Source of the DNA: Leptospira langatensis
GTDB lineage: Bacteria > Spirochaetota > Leptospiria > Leptospirales > Leptospiraceae
Assembly: GCF_004770615.1 (NCBI RefSeq)
Contig: NZ_RQER01000002.1
Span: 229,892-293,891, forward strand
DNA length: 64,000 nucleotides
Direction: 5' to 3'
The notes beneath the pieces were generated by a model. That model did not search any database and was not told the DNA's origin. It saw only the letters and a list, made by a program, of their open reading frames with translations. The position numbers and the translations under genes were made by a program. Below are positions 9,740 to 20,205 of this stretch, in pieces. The stretch's first letter is position 1, and the number at the start of each line of letters is the position of its first letter.

Positions 9740-10105
9740 ATGGTGCGAATCCTGACCCTTCTCCTGGCACTTTTGACCCTAGGGTGCAGTGCCCGGCTGA
9801 TCAAGAAGGATCGATTGTTCGAGATCAATAATCATTACCAGGACCGGATATACTCCCTCAAAAAAGACACGAAGGTATCCGCCAATGAAACGTTCAAGAA
9901 AGGGATGTTGGTTCGGATCTATATCGAATCGACTCCTTCCTTAATTAAGATCAAGTGCTTCCCGGCAGACCAAAAGCGGGAACATGCGATCGGAAGGTTG
10001 CTTGCGTATCAGGTAAACGAGGATTTCGAGAAAAAGGCCATCAATATAGAGGATTTGGATAAGATCGTAGCAAATGAGCTCACGGAATACAAAAAGAAAA
10101 AATAA
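9740..10105 (+). CDS. Small putative lipoprotein
   Basis: About 121 residues, with a short hydrophobic signal peptide ([17 protein letters not shown]) and the lipobox LTLGC, predicting acylation at Cys16. The mature part is basic, Lys/Glu-rich and ends in EYKKKK. No domain is recognised. The start is ambiguous among TTG 9731, ATG 9740 and GTG 9743; a GCAGGA ribosome site best fits the GTG by spacing. It overlaps the M23 peptidase frame by 32 bases, suggesting co-transcription and an envelope-related role (inference). Confidence 0.7.
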   Translation: MVRILTLLLALLTLGCSARLIKKDRLFEINNHYQDRIYSLKKDTKVSANETFKKGMLVRIYIESTPSLIKIKCFPADQKREHAIGRLLAYQVNEDFEKKAINIEDLDKIVANELTEYKKKK

Positions 10106-11090
10106 ACGACCTATATTCCAAGGTTCAAGAAGGCAACCGGACGCGACCGATATTAAATACGTGAAACGGACGATTCTTTGCCTTCCCATTATATCCGCCA
10201 TGGTGGCTTCGGCTTTATCGGCCGAGCCTGTAAAAAATTACGATACCGCGATCAGCGATTATGCGAACCGCGACTCTTCCTTCTTTACCGACAAGGAAGA
10301 ACGTAAGATCAAGCAACTATTCTCCCAATCCCCGGAAGAATGGGAGACTGCGGACAAGTATTCTTCTCTCAGCTATAATAAGGATAAGTCCAATTTGGAA
10401 CTTCCTTCTTTCATTAGCATCAATCCGATCATTTCCTCCAAGATCATTAACCAGAGCGGTATTATCCTCAAATCCTACGTGGTAAAACCAAAGGATACTC
10501 TATTCAGGATCGCTAAAGCACTTAGGACCACGGCTGCCAAGATCACCGAAGCGAACGGTCTTAAAAAAGGTTCCGTTCTCAAAGTAGGCCAGAGCCTGAG
10601 CATTCCCGTAAAGGTGGGTAACGCGTCCCGCCAAAAGGTGGAATACAGAAGGGTATTCCTAACCCCGGTCTTAAATTCCAGGGTCACTTCCAGATTCGGA
10701 AAAAGGAAGGACCCATTCCATACCGGAGGAGGGGGCTATCATACCGGGATAGACCTGGCCGGACCTCAGGGAGCTCCTATATTGGCATCTGCGGAAGGAA
10801 CCGTAAGTTTTGCTGGAGTGAATGGGGGCTACGGAAATTCTGTCATTATTGATCACGGAAACGGATATAGAACCATGTATGCGCACTGCGCGAAAATTAC
10901 CGTCGAAGAGGGAACGAAAGTTAAACCGGGGACGGTCATAGGTGCCGTAGGTCGAACAGGCTCGGCTACCGGTTCCCATCTCCATTTCGAGGTGTTCTAC
11001 GACGGAAAGAGGATCAATCCTGAGGCAGCGCTCAGAAAGACCTTAAAGATTGTTACCAACCTAGATACCGGTAAGGTAGCAAAGATCTAG
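10074..11090 (+). CDS. Secreted LysM and M23 (LytM) peptidase-family protein
   Basis: Periplasmic murein hydrolase or hydrolase activator. From the ATG at 10074 it is 338 residues; an in-frame GTG at 10161 would place the signal peptide ([20 protein letters not shown]) at the N-terminus and may be the true start. A LysM peptidoglycan-binding repeat is at about 134-178 ([16 protein letters not shown]...[11 protein letters not shown]). The M23 domain follows (about 205-325) with zinc ligands in [17 protein letters not shown] and GSHLHFEV, so it looks catalytically competent. A strong terminator follows. Confidence 0.92.
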   Translation: MSSRNTKRKNKRPIFQGSRRQPDATDIKYVKRTILCLPIISAMVASALSAEPVKNYDTAISDYANRDSSFFTDKEERKIKQLFSQSPEEWETADKYSSLSYNKDKSNLELPSFISINPIISSKIINQSGIILKSYVVKPKDTLFRIAKALRTTAAKITEANGLKKGSVLKVGQSLSIPVKVGNASRQKVEYRRVFLTPVLNSRVTSRFGKRKDPFHTGGGGYHTGIDLAGPQGAPILASAEGTVSFAGVNGGYGNSVIIDHGNGYRTMYAHCAKITVEEGTKVKPGTVIGAVGRTGSATGSHLHFEVFYDGKRINPEAALRKTLKIVTNLDTGKVAKI

Positions 11091-11100
11091 AAGGTTCCCG

Positions 11101-11140
11101 AAAAAGAGCCGTCTCGAATCGAATTCGATCGGCTCTTTTT
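11101..11140 (+). terminator. Intrinsic terminator after the M23 peptidase gene
   Basis: A perfect 11-bp stem AAAAAGAGCCG (11101-11111) / CGGCTCTTTTT (11130-11140) closes an 18-base loop that itself contains the palindrome ATCGAATTCGAT. The 3' arm ends in five T. It separates the envelope genes from the secretion operon starting at 11174. Confidence 0.85.
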
Positions 11141-11173
11141 AAACTAATTCCCTAGGCAAGATCCAAGGCGACA

Positions 11174-12076
11174 ATGAACGCAATTTTTATAGAATTACGA
11201 AAGCATACTTTCTATGCTCTAATACCTATAGTCGTATTCTTTTCCTTTTCTCTAGCCTATCTTTGCCGTGGTATCTTGCTCCTCTTTCTGACCCCTGACG
11301 TACAGACCGGTTCCGCTTCCGTCGCTCCCAGAAGACCGGTGAATCCTCCCATGATCTCTATGGACTCCTACAAGGAAATGGTCACTGGGAATTTATTTAG
11401 GGGAAGTCTTGCTCCTCCTCCGGGAGAAGTTGCTGCCGGCGCTGGAGGTCCAGGTGCACCGGGAGCTCCGCCCGATACGGGAGAAGGTGAGGACATGCGG
11501 ATCACCGGAACTCTTAGCGGTCACTGGAGTTTTGCCCGAGTGACTATTTTAGAAAAAGGGAAACAATACGCAGAAGAATTCGCCACCGGAGAGACCATTG
11601 CCGGATACAAGGTGAAGTCCATTCTTCTGAACCATGTAATATTAGAGAAGGGTGGCTCTCCCTTAAAAGTGGAGATCGGCCAGACCCCAGGAGAGGCTAG
11701 AGCCAAACTGGGAGCGGCAGCGGCTGCACCTGGAGCTCCTTCTTCTCCTGATTCCGTTAAGAAGATCCTGTCTCGCCAGGACGTGAATCGTAAACTGGCG
11801 GACCCTACCGCAATTTATAGAAATGCCAGATTCGGCCCCTTCCTCGAGAATAACATAATCGGGGGCTATAAAATTTATAGCATATCAAACGATCATATTT
11901 TTTATTCCCTAGGAGCGAGGAACGGAGACGTGATCCGCCGAGTGAACGGAATGCCCCTGAACGATACGGTTAAGATGATGGAGATTTGGAATTCTCTCAA
12001 AACGACCGATAAAGTATCCGTAGATGTGGAGCGCGGGGGAAAGGTTTTGTCTTATGAATTTATTATCCGGAATTAA
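11174..12076 (+). CDS. gspC: Type II secretion protein GspC
   Basis: Inner-membrane clamp that links the secretin to the rest of the machine. The 300-residue protein has one N-terminal helix (about 15-37), a Pro/Ala/Gly-rich linker, a homology region (about 60-180; [16 protein letters not shown]...[19 protein letters not shown]) that in other systems binds GspD N0, a second Ala/Pro-rich linker, and a C-terminal PDZ-like domain (about 215-300; [20 protein letters not shown]). It begins a twelve-gene operon running in the order C-D-E-F-G-H-I-J-K-L-M-N. Confidence 0.9.
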   Translation: MNAIFIELRKHTFYALIPIVVFFSFSLAYLCRGILLLFLTPDVQTGSASVAPRRPVNPPMISMDSYKEMVTGNLFRGSLAPPPGEVAAGAGGPGAPGAPPDTGEGEDMRITGTLSGHWSFARVTILEKGKQYAEEFATGETIAGYKVKSILLNHVILEKGGSPLKVEIGQTPGEARAKLGAAAAAPGAPSSPDSVKKILSRQDVNRKLADPTAIYRNARFGPFLENNIIGGYKIYSISNDHIFYSLGARNGDVIRRVNGMPLNDTVKMMEIWNSLKTTDKVSVDVERGGKVLSYEFIIRN

Positions 12077-12083
12077 CGACTAG

Positions 12084-13877
12084 ATGCGCAAAAATGAATT
12101 AAGATCCAGATACCTTAGAAACGCGACCTTTATCGTATTGCTGTTGCTTTCCATGCAGGAAAATCTATTTTCGCAATCCGCGAAAAAGAAGAGAAGCGCT
12201 AGTGCAGGCAGCTCTACAGCGGAAGAAACTAAGGAAAGAACCTTCTTCGCGAACTGGAGAGACACTGAACTTAACGATTTCTTAAAGGGAATGAGCGCCA
12301 TTCTTAAGAAGAATATCCTTTTGGATGAAAGCCTAAAAGGGAAAAAGATCACGATCATCTCCCAAAAAGAGATCCCGATCAGGAACGCATTTCCGTTCAT
12401 GAAAGCTGTCTTGGAATCCATGGGATTCGCGGTGGTCGAGGAAACGGATCTGATCACCATCGTAAAACTAAAGGACGCTCTTGCAAGATCCCCTTATGTT
12501 CGAGTGGGCAAAGAACCCATTCCAGAAGGGGAAGCCTCCGATAACCGAATCATCACTCAGATCATTCCTGTGGAAAATGTCAAACCGGAGGAATTGGAAC
12601 CGATCCTAAAACGTCTAACGTCTCCAAACACGGATATCATCGTTTATAGAAATACGAATACGATCGTTCTTTCCGGTTCCACTGCGGATATCAATAAACT
12701 CCTGACGCTCGTCAACGAGTTAGACGTAAGACCGGAAGAATCTACTCCTGGTGCTGTGGCTTCTGCCGGAGACGTTCATATTTATACTCTGGAATATAGC
12801 GAAGCGGAGAAGATCTCCGCGACTCTGATCAAATTGGATACTCCTACAGTCGGAGATACTCCTATCCCAGTGGCGGCTCCGGGTGCCCCGGCTCCTCCCG
12901 CTCCTAAGGTGGAGAAGATCAAGGCAGTTGGTCATAAGGAATCCAACTCTGTTATCGTAACCGCAACCGAATCGGAATGGAATGAGATCCGAAAGATCAT
13001 CCGGATCTTGGATTCTGCCAGAAAGCAGGTCCTGTTAGAGGTTCTGATCGTGGAGTTAACTTCTACAGATACGAACGACTTCGGTATTGACTGGAGATTC
13101 CAAGGACAGGGTCCGTATAGCCAGTTCAACTCGGGACTCGCAAAAGAAGGAAATATCATCAACTCCAGTGGTAGGATCAACCCGAACCTAAACACTCTCT
13201 CCGGTTTTTCCTTGGGCTTTGTACAAGCAGGTGCCCAGCAGATCCTAGGGATCTTAAGCGCGAACCAAGGAAATGAGAACTTCAACGTATTGTCCGCTCC
13301 TCAAGTACTTACACTGGATAACCAAGAGGCGGAGATCAACGTAGGACAGGACGTTCCTGTTAGGACCCAAAGTAGGAACGCAGGTCTCGGTGGTGCGAAC
13401 GCAGTGACTGTCGACAACTACGAGTACCGTCCTACTGGTATCAAACTCAAGTTCACTCCTCATGTGAACAAGAACAACAAGATCACCTTAGATCTACTAC
13501 AAGAGATCAAGAACATCGCCTCTATCGCTCTTGCAGGTGGAAACCCTACCTTCAACAGAAGGGAGGTAAAGACAACCATTACCATCGACAATAGACAGAC
13601 GATCGTGATCGGGGGTTTGATCTCCAATGACAAACAGAAGCGTCTCATCAAGATCCCTTTACTTGGGGATATCCCTTACTTGGGCTGGATCTTCCGTAGG
13701 ACCACGGAACAATTAAAAAAGACGAATTTAATGGTTTTTATTACTCCACATATCTTGGATAATAGGGAACAGGCTGATAAAATCACGGTCAAAAAGAAGC
13801 TCCAACAAGAAAGATACGAGTTGGAAAGAGAAAGAGTTCTAAACAAGGAAGCCACCATTAAGGAACGCGGAGAATAA
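12084..13877 (+). CDS. gspD: Type II secretion secretin GspD
   Basis: Outer-membrane channel through which folded substrates leave. The 597-residue precursor has a signal sequence (to about residue 32, FSQS), an N0 domain ([19 protein letters not shown]), two or three N-type repeats ([37 protein letters not shown]) and the secretin domain (about 310-560) with [20 protein letters not shown] and the conserved tail [17 protein letters not shown] Pro/Ala-rich insert lies near 260-275. There is no obvious pilotin-binding S-domain beyond a charged C-terminal helix. It starts eight bases after gspC. Confidence 0.95.
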   Translation: MRKNELRSRYLRNATFIVLLLLSMQENLFSQSAKKKRSASAGSSTAEETKERTFFANWRDTELNDFLKGMSAILKKNILLDESLKGKKITIISQKEIPIRNAFPFMKAVLESMGFAVVEETDLITIVKLKDALARSPYVRVGKEPIPEGEASDNRIITQIIPVENVKPEELEPILKRLTSPNTDIIVYRNTNTIVLSGSTADINKLLTLVNELDVRPEESTPGAVASAGDVHIYTLEYSEAEKISATLIKLDTPTVGDTPIPVAAPGAPAPPAPKVEKIKAVGHKESNSVIVTATESEWNEIRKIIRILDSARKQVLLEVLIVELTSTDTNDFGIDWRFQGQGPYSQFNSGLAKEGNIINSSGRINPNLNTLSGFSLGFVQAGAQQILGILSANQGNENFNVLSAPQVLTLDNQEAEINVGQDVPVRTQSRNAGLGGANAVTVDNYEYRPTGIKLKFTPHVNKNNKITLDLLQEIKNIASIALAGGNPTFNRREVKTTITIDNRQTIVIGGLISNDKQKRLIKIPLLGDIPYLGWIFRRTTEQLKKTNLMVFITPHILDNREQADKITVKKKLQQERYELERERVLNKEATIKERGE

Positions 13878-13880
13878 GCA

Positions 13881-15554
13881 TTGAAGACGTTAGGGGACAT
13901 TCTCGTCGAAGACGGAGTCATTTCTGCAAAGGATTTGGAAGAATCCCTTAAACTGCAGAAGAAGAATCATTTACCCCTAGGCCATATTCTCCAGAAAAAA
14001 GGTATCGCTGGGGAAATTGACGTTCTCAAGGCAATGGCCCGTCTTTATAGAATGGAATTCCGAGAGAAGCTGGACTTCAAAGGAATGGAGGAGGTATACG
14101 ATCGTATTCCTCTAAAGCTTATCCAAAAAAGCAGACTAGTCCCTTTCGAATTACATAAGAAAAACATTAAGGTTGCCGTCTCCGATCCTACGGATCTGCA
14201 TCCTATGGACGATGTCCGCTCTAATTTAAGGGAATACAAAGTGGATTTCATTCTGGCTCCGGAACCGGAGATCATGAGGATCATCCATTCTCAATTCGAT
14301 ACCACTTCCGCTGCTGCAAAAGACCTATTGAACGAGATGGAGGGTAGCTTCTCCGAACTCGCAGAAGGCTTCGATAACGAGACGATCGATCTCTCGGATG
14401 ACGCTCCCATCATCAAGATGGTGAACGTGATCCTTTCCCAAGCAGTCAACGAAAGAGCTTCGGATATCCACGTAGAGCCTTATGAAAAGAGCCTGGTGGT
14501 CCGCTATCGCATTGACGGTATTTTGCATAACGTATTGACCCCGCCCAAGTCGTATCATGCAGGGATCACATCCCGTATCAAGATCATGTCCAACCTGAAT
14601 ATTGCAGAGAACAGGCTTCCTCAGGATGGTAGGATCAAATTGAGGCTGGCAGGAAAGGATGTGGATATCCGGGTTTCCACTATTCCTTGCCAATTCGGAG
14701 AGCGTATCGTTATGCGTCTCTTGAATAAGACGGACCAGAAATATTCCCTAAATACTATGGGATTCTATCCGGATCTCATCAAGACCCTTCGCACTTTGAT
14801 CTATGAACCTCATGGAATTATCCTGGTCACAGGACCTACCGGATCCGGAAAATCGACTACATTGTATTCCGCACTGACGGAGTTGAATACGGAAGAAAGA
14901 AATATTATTACCTGCGAAGACCCAGTGGAATACCAGATCGACGGTGTTTCCCAGATGCAAATGCAGGAAAAGATCGGGCTCACATTTGCGACCGGTCTTC
15001 GTGCCATTCTTCGCCAGGACCCGGACGTCATCATGGTAGGGGAGATCCGGGACGAGGAGACTGCTCGGATCGCTATCCAAGCCTCTCTTACAGGTCACTT
15101 AGTATTCTCCACATTGCACACGAACGACGCCGCCTCTGCCGCAACCCGTTTGATCGATATGGGAATAGAACCTTATCTAATTACATCTACCGTGCTCGGG
15201 TTCATGGCGCAGCGTCTCGTCAGAACGATTTGTTCTCAATGTAAGACCTCATACAAACCCACTCCCGCCGAGCTGGAGTCTCTTGGAATTTCTAAGAAGG
15301 AATTGAAAGGAGGGGTTCTTCATAAGGGAACGGGTTGTTCTCATTGCATGGGAACAGGTTTCAAAGGAAGAACGGGAGTCTATGAATTCTTGATCATAGA
15401 TACTCCCATCAAAAATGCGATCCTCGCAGGATCGGATACGAATAAGATCAACGAAGTGGCCTTAGAGAACGGCTTCACCACTATGAGAGATTATGGAATT
15501 CGTAAAGTATTGGATGGGATCACGACTCCTGACGAAGTGTTAAGGGTAACTTAA
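13881..15554 (+). CDS. gspE: Type II secretion ATPase GspE
   Basis: Cytoplasmic hexameric ATPase that powers pseudopilus assembly. The 557-residue protein has the GspE N-terminal domain (about 1-150), Walker [11 protein letters not shown] (about 315-324), the Asp box and Walker B ([15 protein letters not shown]), a His box ([11 protein letters not shown]) and the C-terminal four-cysteine zinc motif (CSQC ... CSHC). The TTG start at 13881 lies three bases after the gspD stop. All catalytic elements are present. Confidence 0.96.
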   Translation: MKTLGDILVEDGVISAKDLEESLKLQKKNHLPLGHILQKKGIAGEIDVLKAMARLYRMEFREKLDFKGMEEVYDRIPLKLIQKSRLVPFELHKKNIKVAVSDPTDLHPMDDVRSNLREYKVDFILAPEPEIMRIIHSQFDTTSAAAKDLLNEMEGSFSELAEGFDNETIDLSDDAPIIKMVNVILSQAVNERASDIHVEPYEKSLVVRYRIDGILHNVLTPPKSYHAGITSRIKIMSNLNIAENRLPQDGRIKLRLAGKDVDIRVSTIPCQFGERIVMRLLNKTDQKYSLNTMGFYPDLIKTLRTLIYEPHGIILVTGPTGSGKSTTLYSALTELNTEERNIITCEDPVEYQIDGVSQMQMQEKIGLTFATGLRAILRQDPDVIMVGEIRDEETARIAIQASLTGHLVFSTLHTNDAASAATRLIDMGIEPYLITSTVLGFMAQRLVRTICSQCKTSYKPTPAELESLGISKKELKGGVLHKGTGCSHCMGTGFKGRTGVYEFLIIDTPIKNAILAGSDTNKINEVALENGFTTMRDYGIRKVLDGITTPDEVLRVT

Positions 15555-15559
15555 GCCCA

Positions 15560-16786
15560 ATGGCTCTCTATACCTACATAGCCTTTAATAAAAAAGGAAA
15601 AGAAGAGAAGGGGATTATCGACGCCCCGAATGTGCAATCCGCAAGGACCAAACTAAAAGGCAAGGGCCTCTACGTAAGGCAGATCTCCGAGGACGCAGAA
15701 AGAAAGGACAGGGAATTATTCCCATTCTTAGCAAAGTTCTTATATAGAGTACCTAAGAAGGTAATCGGACTTTTCTCCAGACAATTAGGAACCCTCTTAG
15801 GAGCAGGGATCCCTCTAGACAAATCTCTCTCAAATATCATAGAGCAAACAGACCACGAAGTGTTTCGCAAGGTAGTGGTCGCCATGCAAGCAGATATTAC
15901 TGAAGGAAGTTCTCTATCCGATGCCATGAGAAAGCATCCGGATGTCTTTCCAAGCCAGTATCCATCCCTCGTTTCCGTAGGAGAAAGAACAGGGGATTAT
16001 GAAACCGCTCTGATCCGATTAGCAGAAATGGAAGAAAAGAACCTGGAATTAAAAGGAAAGGTTACGACTGCGTTAGTCTATCCTGCGATTATCTTTATCT
16101 TATTGCAGATCGTGATCATCTTTCTTCTCACCACAGTAGTCCCTCAGATCGAGCATTTGTTCGTCGAGTTCAATGCGACCCTTCCTATGATCACTCGGAT
16201 CGTACTCGGAACGTCTCAGCTGATTATCGGTTGGTGGTTCTTGCTTTTTCCCGCAATCGGTGCAGCGATCGTAGGCTTCTTCTTTTATAAGTCTACTCCG
16301 GAAGGAAAAGAAAAGTGGGAAAAATTCGTATTAAAGATCCCTATTTTACGTACTTTGAATAAAAAGGTGCTCATTTCCAACTTTGCGAGAAACCTGGGCA
16401 TCCTTCTTACAAACCGTGTTCCTTTGATCGTCTCCCTGCAGATCGTGGAGCAGATCGTAAATCATTCCGTGTTCGGCGAAGAGATCCGAAACGCGGCTTC
16501 TCGCATCCGAGAGGGGGAAAAACTTTCCGCTTCCTTTGCGAACTCCGAGATCTTACCTCAATTAGTCCTAGGGATGATGTCCGCAGGAGAGGCTTCGGAT
16601 AGGGTTCCGGAAATGTTGAACAAACTCGCAGAGATCTACGATACGGAAGTGGATACTTCCCTCAAGAACGCAACCCAAGCGATAGAACCGTTCATGCTGG
16701 TTTTCATGGGTTTTGCGATCGGAATCATTATGGCTGCTATCATCGTCCCGATGTTCAGCTTGACCCAGAACTTACAGGGGATTTAA
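15560..16786 (+). CDS. gspF: Type II secretion inner-membrane protein GspF
   Basis: Polytopic platform protein, 408 residues, normal length. It has two cytoplasmic four-helix GspF domains (about 70-195 and 270-390) containing the repeated signature FSRQLGTLLGAGIPLDKSL and FARNLGILLTNRVPLIVSLQ, with transmembrane helices near 170-195, 220-245 and 375-400. It works with GspE and GspL to extract pseudopilins from the membrane. Five bases separate it from gspE. Confidence 0.95.
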   Translation: MALYTYIAFNKKGKEEKGIIDAPNVQSARTKLKGKGLYVRQISEDAERKDRELFPFLAKFLYRVPKKVIGLFSRQLGTLLGAGIPLDKSLSNIIEQTDHEVFRKVVVAMQADITEGSSLSDAMRKHPDVFPSQYPSLVSVGERTGDYETALIRLAEMEEKNLELKGKVTTALVYPAIIFILLQIVIIFLLTTVVPQIEHLFVEFNATLPMITRIVLGTSQLIIGWWFLLFPAIGAAIVGFFFYKSTPEGKEKWEKFVLKIPILRTLNKKVLISNFARNLGILLTNRVPLIVSLQIVEQIVNHSVFGEEIRNAASRIREGEKLSASFANSEILPQLVLGMMSAGEASDRVPEMLNKLAEIYDTEVDTSLKNATQAIEPFMLVFMGFAIGIIMAAIIVPMFSLTQNLQGI

Positions 16787-16812
16787 AATTAGAATCAGTA
16801 GGAGAACCGACT

Positions 16813-17280
16813 TTGAAAACGGTAAATAAAAGAAGAAGAGGATTCACTCTTATCGAGTTAGCCATTGTGGTCGCTATTTTGGGAGCCTTGATGGCAATCA
16901 TCATCGTAAACATAGATATCACCGGTGTGAATAACGATACCGCAGCTCTAAAACTCCGTAAGGACAAACAAGAGCTTAGAATGCACTTAGAAAGATACGC
17001 TCAGAAATTCGGGAATTATCCGAGCGAGGACCAAGGACTGGAAGCTCTTGCCGAGAAGCCTACCACGGGAGATGTTCCTGAGGACTGGAGACCCATGGTA
17101 AATAGCAAGGACGTATTGAAAGATCCTTGGAAGAATCCTTATAAACTGAGATTCGATAATTCAGGAGAGATCCAGATCATCACCTACGGAAAGGATAAGG
17201 TAGAAGGTGGAGAAGGAGACAATGCAGACTTCGATATCATGAAGGAAGAGGAATACCCGCCTCAATTCTCCAAAAAATAA
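16813..17280 (+). CDS. gspG: Major pseudopilin GspG
   Basis: Main subunit of the pseudopilus. The 155-residue precursor has the prepilin peptidase site RRRG|FTLIE (cleavage after Gly10; Glu at mature position 5), a hydrophobic helix, and the GspG C-terminal features FGNYPSEDQGLEAL and DPWKNPYKLRF. The TTG start at 16813 gives a short basic leader. No prepilin peptidase (GspO/PilD) gene is in this window, so it must be encoded elsewhere. Confidence 0.95.
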   Translation: MKTVNKRRRGFTLIELAIVVAILGALMAIIIVNIDITGVNNDTAALKLRKDKQELRMHLERYAQKFGNYPSEDQGLEALAEKPTTGDVPEDWRPMVNSKDVLKDPWKNPYKLRFDNSGEIQIITYGKDKVEGGEGDNADFDIMKEEEYPPQFSKK

Positions 17281-17287
17281 TCCAACT

Positions 17288-17854
17288 ATGCGCACGGGGA
17301 CCAACAGGAAACGTTCCGGTTTCACTCTGATCGAACTTGCGATCGTTGTATCCTTGATCGGAGTCATGTTCGCCCTCGTGCTTCCTTCCCTCACTAGCCT
17401 ATTTACACCGGGAGCTCAGGAAGAAGCAATGGTACTGCACGATGTGGTCACCTTTTGCTTTCGTCGGGCAAAACTCTACCAAAGGACCGTATATCTTCAA
17501 TTGAATATCGATACGGAAACCTACACGGTCATAGATATGGATAGGGACGATACCGGTCTAAAAGAAATACCGGTCTTTAAGGACAGAGAATTGCCTAGCT
17601 CTTCTTCTATCGTGGATGTAATGGATGGAAGAGGATATCGATATGTGAACGGAAAGGTTCGTATTCCTTTTTCTCCCTTGGCGATCTCCGAGGATTTTTA
17701 TATTCACTTAGGTCCGGATCCTGAGATCAAGAGAACCTTGATCGTTCGAAGATACGGTGGTAAGTCGGAAGTAAAGGACGGAGAAGTCCTAGTCCCGAAA
17801 GAGAACCTAGATTGGTACAAGCAGAATGAAACGTACGGTTCGAGCCAACTCTAA
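17288..17854 (+). CDS. gspH: Minor pseudopilin GspH
   Basis: A 188-residue type IV pilin-like protein with leader ending KRSG|FTLIELAIVVSLIG (cleavage after Gly11, Glu+5 kept). The C-terminal part is beta-rich and carries no recognised catalytic motif. Placement after gspG and the GspH-like body (MVLHDVVTFCFRRAKLYQR) give the assignment. It overlaps gspI by 29 bases. Confidence 0.85.
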   Translation: MRTGTNRKRSGFTLIELAIVVSLIGVMFALVLPSLTSLFTPGAQEEAMVLHDVVTFCFRRAKLYQRTVYLQLNIDTETYTVIDMDRDDTGLKEIPVFKDRELPSSSSIVDVMDGRGYRYVNGKVRIPFSPLAISEDFYIHLGPDPEIKRTLIVRRYGGKSEVKDGEVLVPKENLDWYKQNETYGSSQL

Positions 17855-18377
17855 ACGGAATTTTTTAAAACGCAGGCGTTCCGGTTTTACCATTTTAGAG
17901 ATGGTACTCGCGATCGGGATCGCCTCCGCTTGGCTAGCCTATGTACTCATGACGGTGGCAGAAGGGGTCCGGCTTAAAAAATTTGCGGCATTGCAAATGG
18001 AAGCGGCTCATTTAGCCAAGATCAAAATGGCCCAAATAGATTCTGCTACCATTCTGCAAGAAGACACCACGTCCGGAGAGATACCGGGCTATAAAGACTG
18101 GAAGTTCACTACCATTATCAAAGATGAGAACTTGGATCTCTTGAAACTTTCTGGAAAAGGCGGGAAGAGACCGGAAGATCTTTTAGGTGGGAACTCCGCT
18201 CAGAACGATCTGATCGCAAAGAGAACTGGAAATAACCAAGGCTCTGCGACCGGGGGACTCATCAACGTTTTCCATATTTACGTAACCATCGAATATCCAA
18301 CAGGTGGAAGAGATCAGCAGGGGAATCTGGTAAAGGAACAGTATACCGTCGAGACGTTTAAGGCGAGGATGAATTGA
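17826..18377 (+). CDS. gspI: Minor pseudopilin GspI
   Basis: A 183-residue prepilin-like protein with a long basic leader (20 residues, RRRSG|FTILEMVLAIGIA; Glu+5 present). GspI, J and K normally form the tip complex of the pseudopilus. The body AAHLAKIKMAQIDSATILQE resembles the GspI 'A..L.A..A' helix. The C-terminal domain is longer than in typical GspI and rich in Gly/Gln (about 130-165). It overlaps gspJ by four bases (ATGA). Confidence 0.83.
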   Translation: MKRTVRANSKRNFLKRRRSGFTILEMVLAIGIASAWLAYVLMTVAEGVRLKKFAALQMEAAHLAKIKMAQIDSATILQEDTTSGEIPGYKDWKFTTIIKDENLDLLKLSGKGGKRPEDLLGGNSAQNDLIAKRTGNNQGSATGGLINVFHIYVTIEYPTGGRDQQGNLVKEQYTVETFKARMN

Positions 18378-19072
18378 TGATATCCTTCGCTCATAAAAAA
18401 AATCTCGTTATGCGAAACAGGACCAGATCGGGATTCACCCTGATCGAGCTTGTTATAGTCGCTGCACTCCTAGGCTCCTTACTTGTGATGGTATTCGGTA
18501 CTTATACTTCCATTTTAAAGATCACAAGGGACAACTCCAGTAACGAAGGAGTGGAACGAGAAAAGGCAATCTCTGCGATCGAAAATATCAGAAGCACATT
18601 GTCCATGGCATTCTATTTTCAATCCGAGAAGAGACTTGTATTCGTAAGTAGAAAGGATCGAAAATCGGAAGACGGGAAAAAGCATCCCGGAGAAAGTACG
18701 AACGACCAGTTCCTAGTATTTGCCGCGGTACATCCGAATTCAGAAGAAACAGCACTACCTGAAGTTAGAGAGGTAGAATACTTCTTACGAAGGAAAGAAG
18801 GCTCCGACTCCGATTTTTTTACCCTGGTACGAAGAGAGGATGAGATCGTAGACAAGTATCCTTTTGCCGGCGGCTTGGAATACGAGCTACTGGATAATGT
18901 AAAAAGCATGTCCTTCAAATTCTCTCGCACAGGGACCAAATGGGAGGACGAGTGGGATTCAAGAGAATCCAAGAATATTCCTCGTCTGATCCGGATCGAA
19001 CTCATTGCAAATATGGGCTCCAAGGAAAGAAGATTCGAGACCTTGGCCTTCCCGGGGATACTCATCAAATGA
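18374..19072 (+). CDS. gspJ: Minor pseudopilin GspJ
   Basis: A 232-residue prepilin-like protein with leader RTRSG|FTLIELVIVAALLG, Glu+5 present. The remainder is beta-rich and charged, consistent with GspJ, including EVREVEYFLRR and the paired strand region near 150-170. The start could also be ATG 18410, which would shorten the leader to eight residues. The stop overlaps the gspK ATG. Confidence 0.85.
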   Translation: MMISFAHKKNLVMRNRTRSGFTLIELVIVAALLGSLLVMVFGTYTSILKITRDNSSNEGVEREKAISAIENIRSTLSMAFYFQSEKRLVFVSRKDRKSEDGKKHPGESTNDQFLVFAAVHPNSEETALPEVREVEYFLRRKEGSDSDFFTLVRREDEIVDKYPFAGGLEYELLDNVKSMSFKFSRTGTKWEDEWDSRESKNIPRLIRIELIANMGSKERRFETLAFPGILIK

Positions 19073-20205
19073 ATTCATCCAAGGGTTTAGGAATGAGAGG
19101 AACAAGACTTTCTAGACGAAGGGGAGCCGTAGTCATGCTCTTAGTCTTCGGAGTGGGAGTCGCTGCAATCATGACTACCTTGGACTTTGCGGACCGTTCC
19201 GTATCCGAATATAAGATCTCTCAAGGAGAGATGTCGGGATTTCGAGCCCTTCTTCTTGCAAAAGCGGGATTCCAAGGAGGGCTAGGAGCCTTGCGGAAGA
19301 TTCCGGAAGAGCAGCTCTACCAATCTGGGATCGGTCTGAATCCACCTCCGGTCCCTCTGGGCGGAGGCTTTATCTATTATAAACTGCAGGGCGAAGACGG
19401 AAAAATAAATCTCAACGCAGTCTTCAATACCGATACCAAAGATATCAATTTAAGAAACCAAGAGATGGCCCAAAGGCTTTTGGAAAGATTGGGATTAAAA
19501 CGAGATATCTTGAATCCTCTTATAGATTGGCTGGACGACGATAGCCAGGGAAATGCGGAGGCGCCGTATTACGAAAAGTTGATCCCCCCTCGTAAGATCA
19601 AGAACGGGTACCTGTATTCTCTCTCCGAACTCACCTCCGTCAAGGGTTTCGATCCTAAGATCGTTTATGGCTCCCAGAAGCCGCCCGACTATGATGAGAA
19701 AAACTCCAAGGATTTCATGACAGACGAGGAGAAGAGCCTAGTTACGGATGCGGACTTTGTGGTGGCCAATAATTTTACCGCCTTCGTCCCTTTCCAGAGG
19801 AACTACGACGATAGAATCAACTTGAACGCCGCGCCGTACTTCGTTTTAATGTCTCTATCCGATTTTATGACCCGTCAGGCCGCTCTGCAGATCATGAAAT
19901 TGAAAATCAAGAAAGGCGGTTACCTGAAGGAGACCAAGGATCTGGAAACCGTTCCCGAATTCCAGGTTCCTTCTGTGGGTGGTCTCTCTCTTTACAAAGA
20001 ACTGGCGGGTGAGGGAACCGATGTCTCCGGCGGAAGGATCAAATCCAAAGGGGAAATATACAGAATTACCGCCGTCGGGGAAGTGGGACTGAACTCGAAT
20101 CAAAACAAGAACGCAGACGTCCTAGTCGGAAAGAAAGTCGTCCGACGGATCACCGGTATTTTTGATCTGACAAATAACATCATGCTATATTATAGAGAAG
20201 ATTAA
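19069..20205 (+). CDS. gspK: Minor pseudopilin GspK
   Basis: Tip pseudopilin, taken from ATG 19069 (378 residues); an upstream in-frame ATG at 18940 is inside gspJ. The leader ends SRRRG|AVVMLLVFGVG with no Glu at mature position 5, the known hallmark of GspK, which lets it cap the filament. A large helical insertion follows (SGFRALLLAKAGFQGGLGAL ... NPLIDWLDDDSQG), with two helix-hairpin-helix-like segments (INLNAVFNT; RINLNAAPYFVLMSL). It overlaps gspL by one base. Confidence 0.9.
   Translation: MNSSKGLGMRGTRLSRRRGAVVMLLVFGVGVAAIMTTLDFADRSVSEYKISQGEMSGFRALLLAKAGFQGGLGALRKIPEEQLYQSGIGLNPPPVPLGGGFIYYKLQGEDGKINLNAVFNTDTKDINLRNQEMAQRLLERLGLKRDILNPLIDWLDDDSQGNAEAPYYEKLIPPRKIKNGYLYSLSELTSVKGFDPKIVYGSQKPPDYDEKNSKDFMTDEEKSLVTDADFVVANNFTAFVPFQRNYDDRINLNAAPYFVLMSLSDFMTRQAALQIMKLKIKKGGYLKETKDLETVPEFQVPSVGGLSLYKELAGEGTDVSGGRIKSKGEIYRITAVGEVGLNSNQNKNADVLVGKKVVRRITGIFDLTNNIMLYYRED

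Noticed and set aside
18940..19068. N-terminal extension of gspK from ATG 18940
   Set aside because: It lies within gspJ and would bury the prepilin leader. ATG 19069 places the basic leader correctly.
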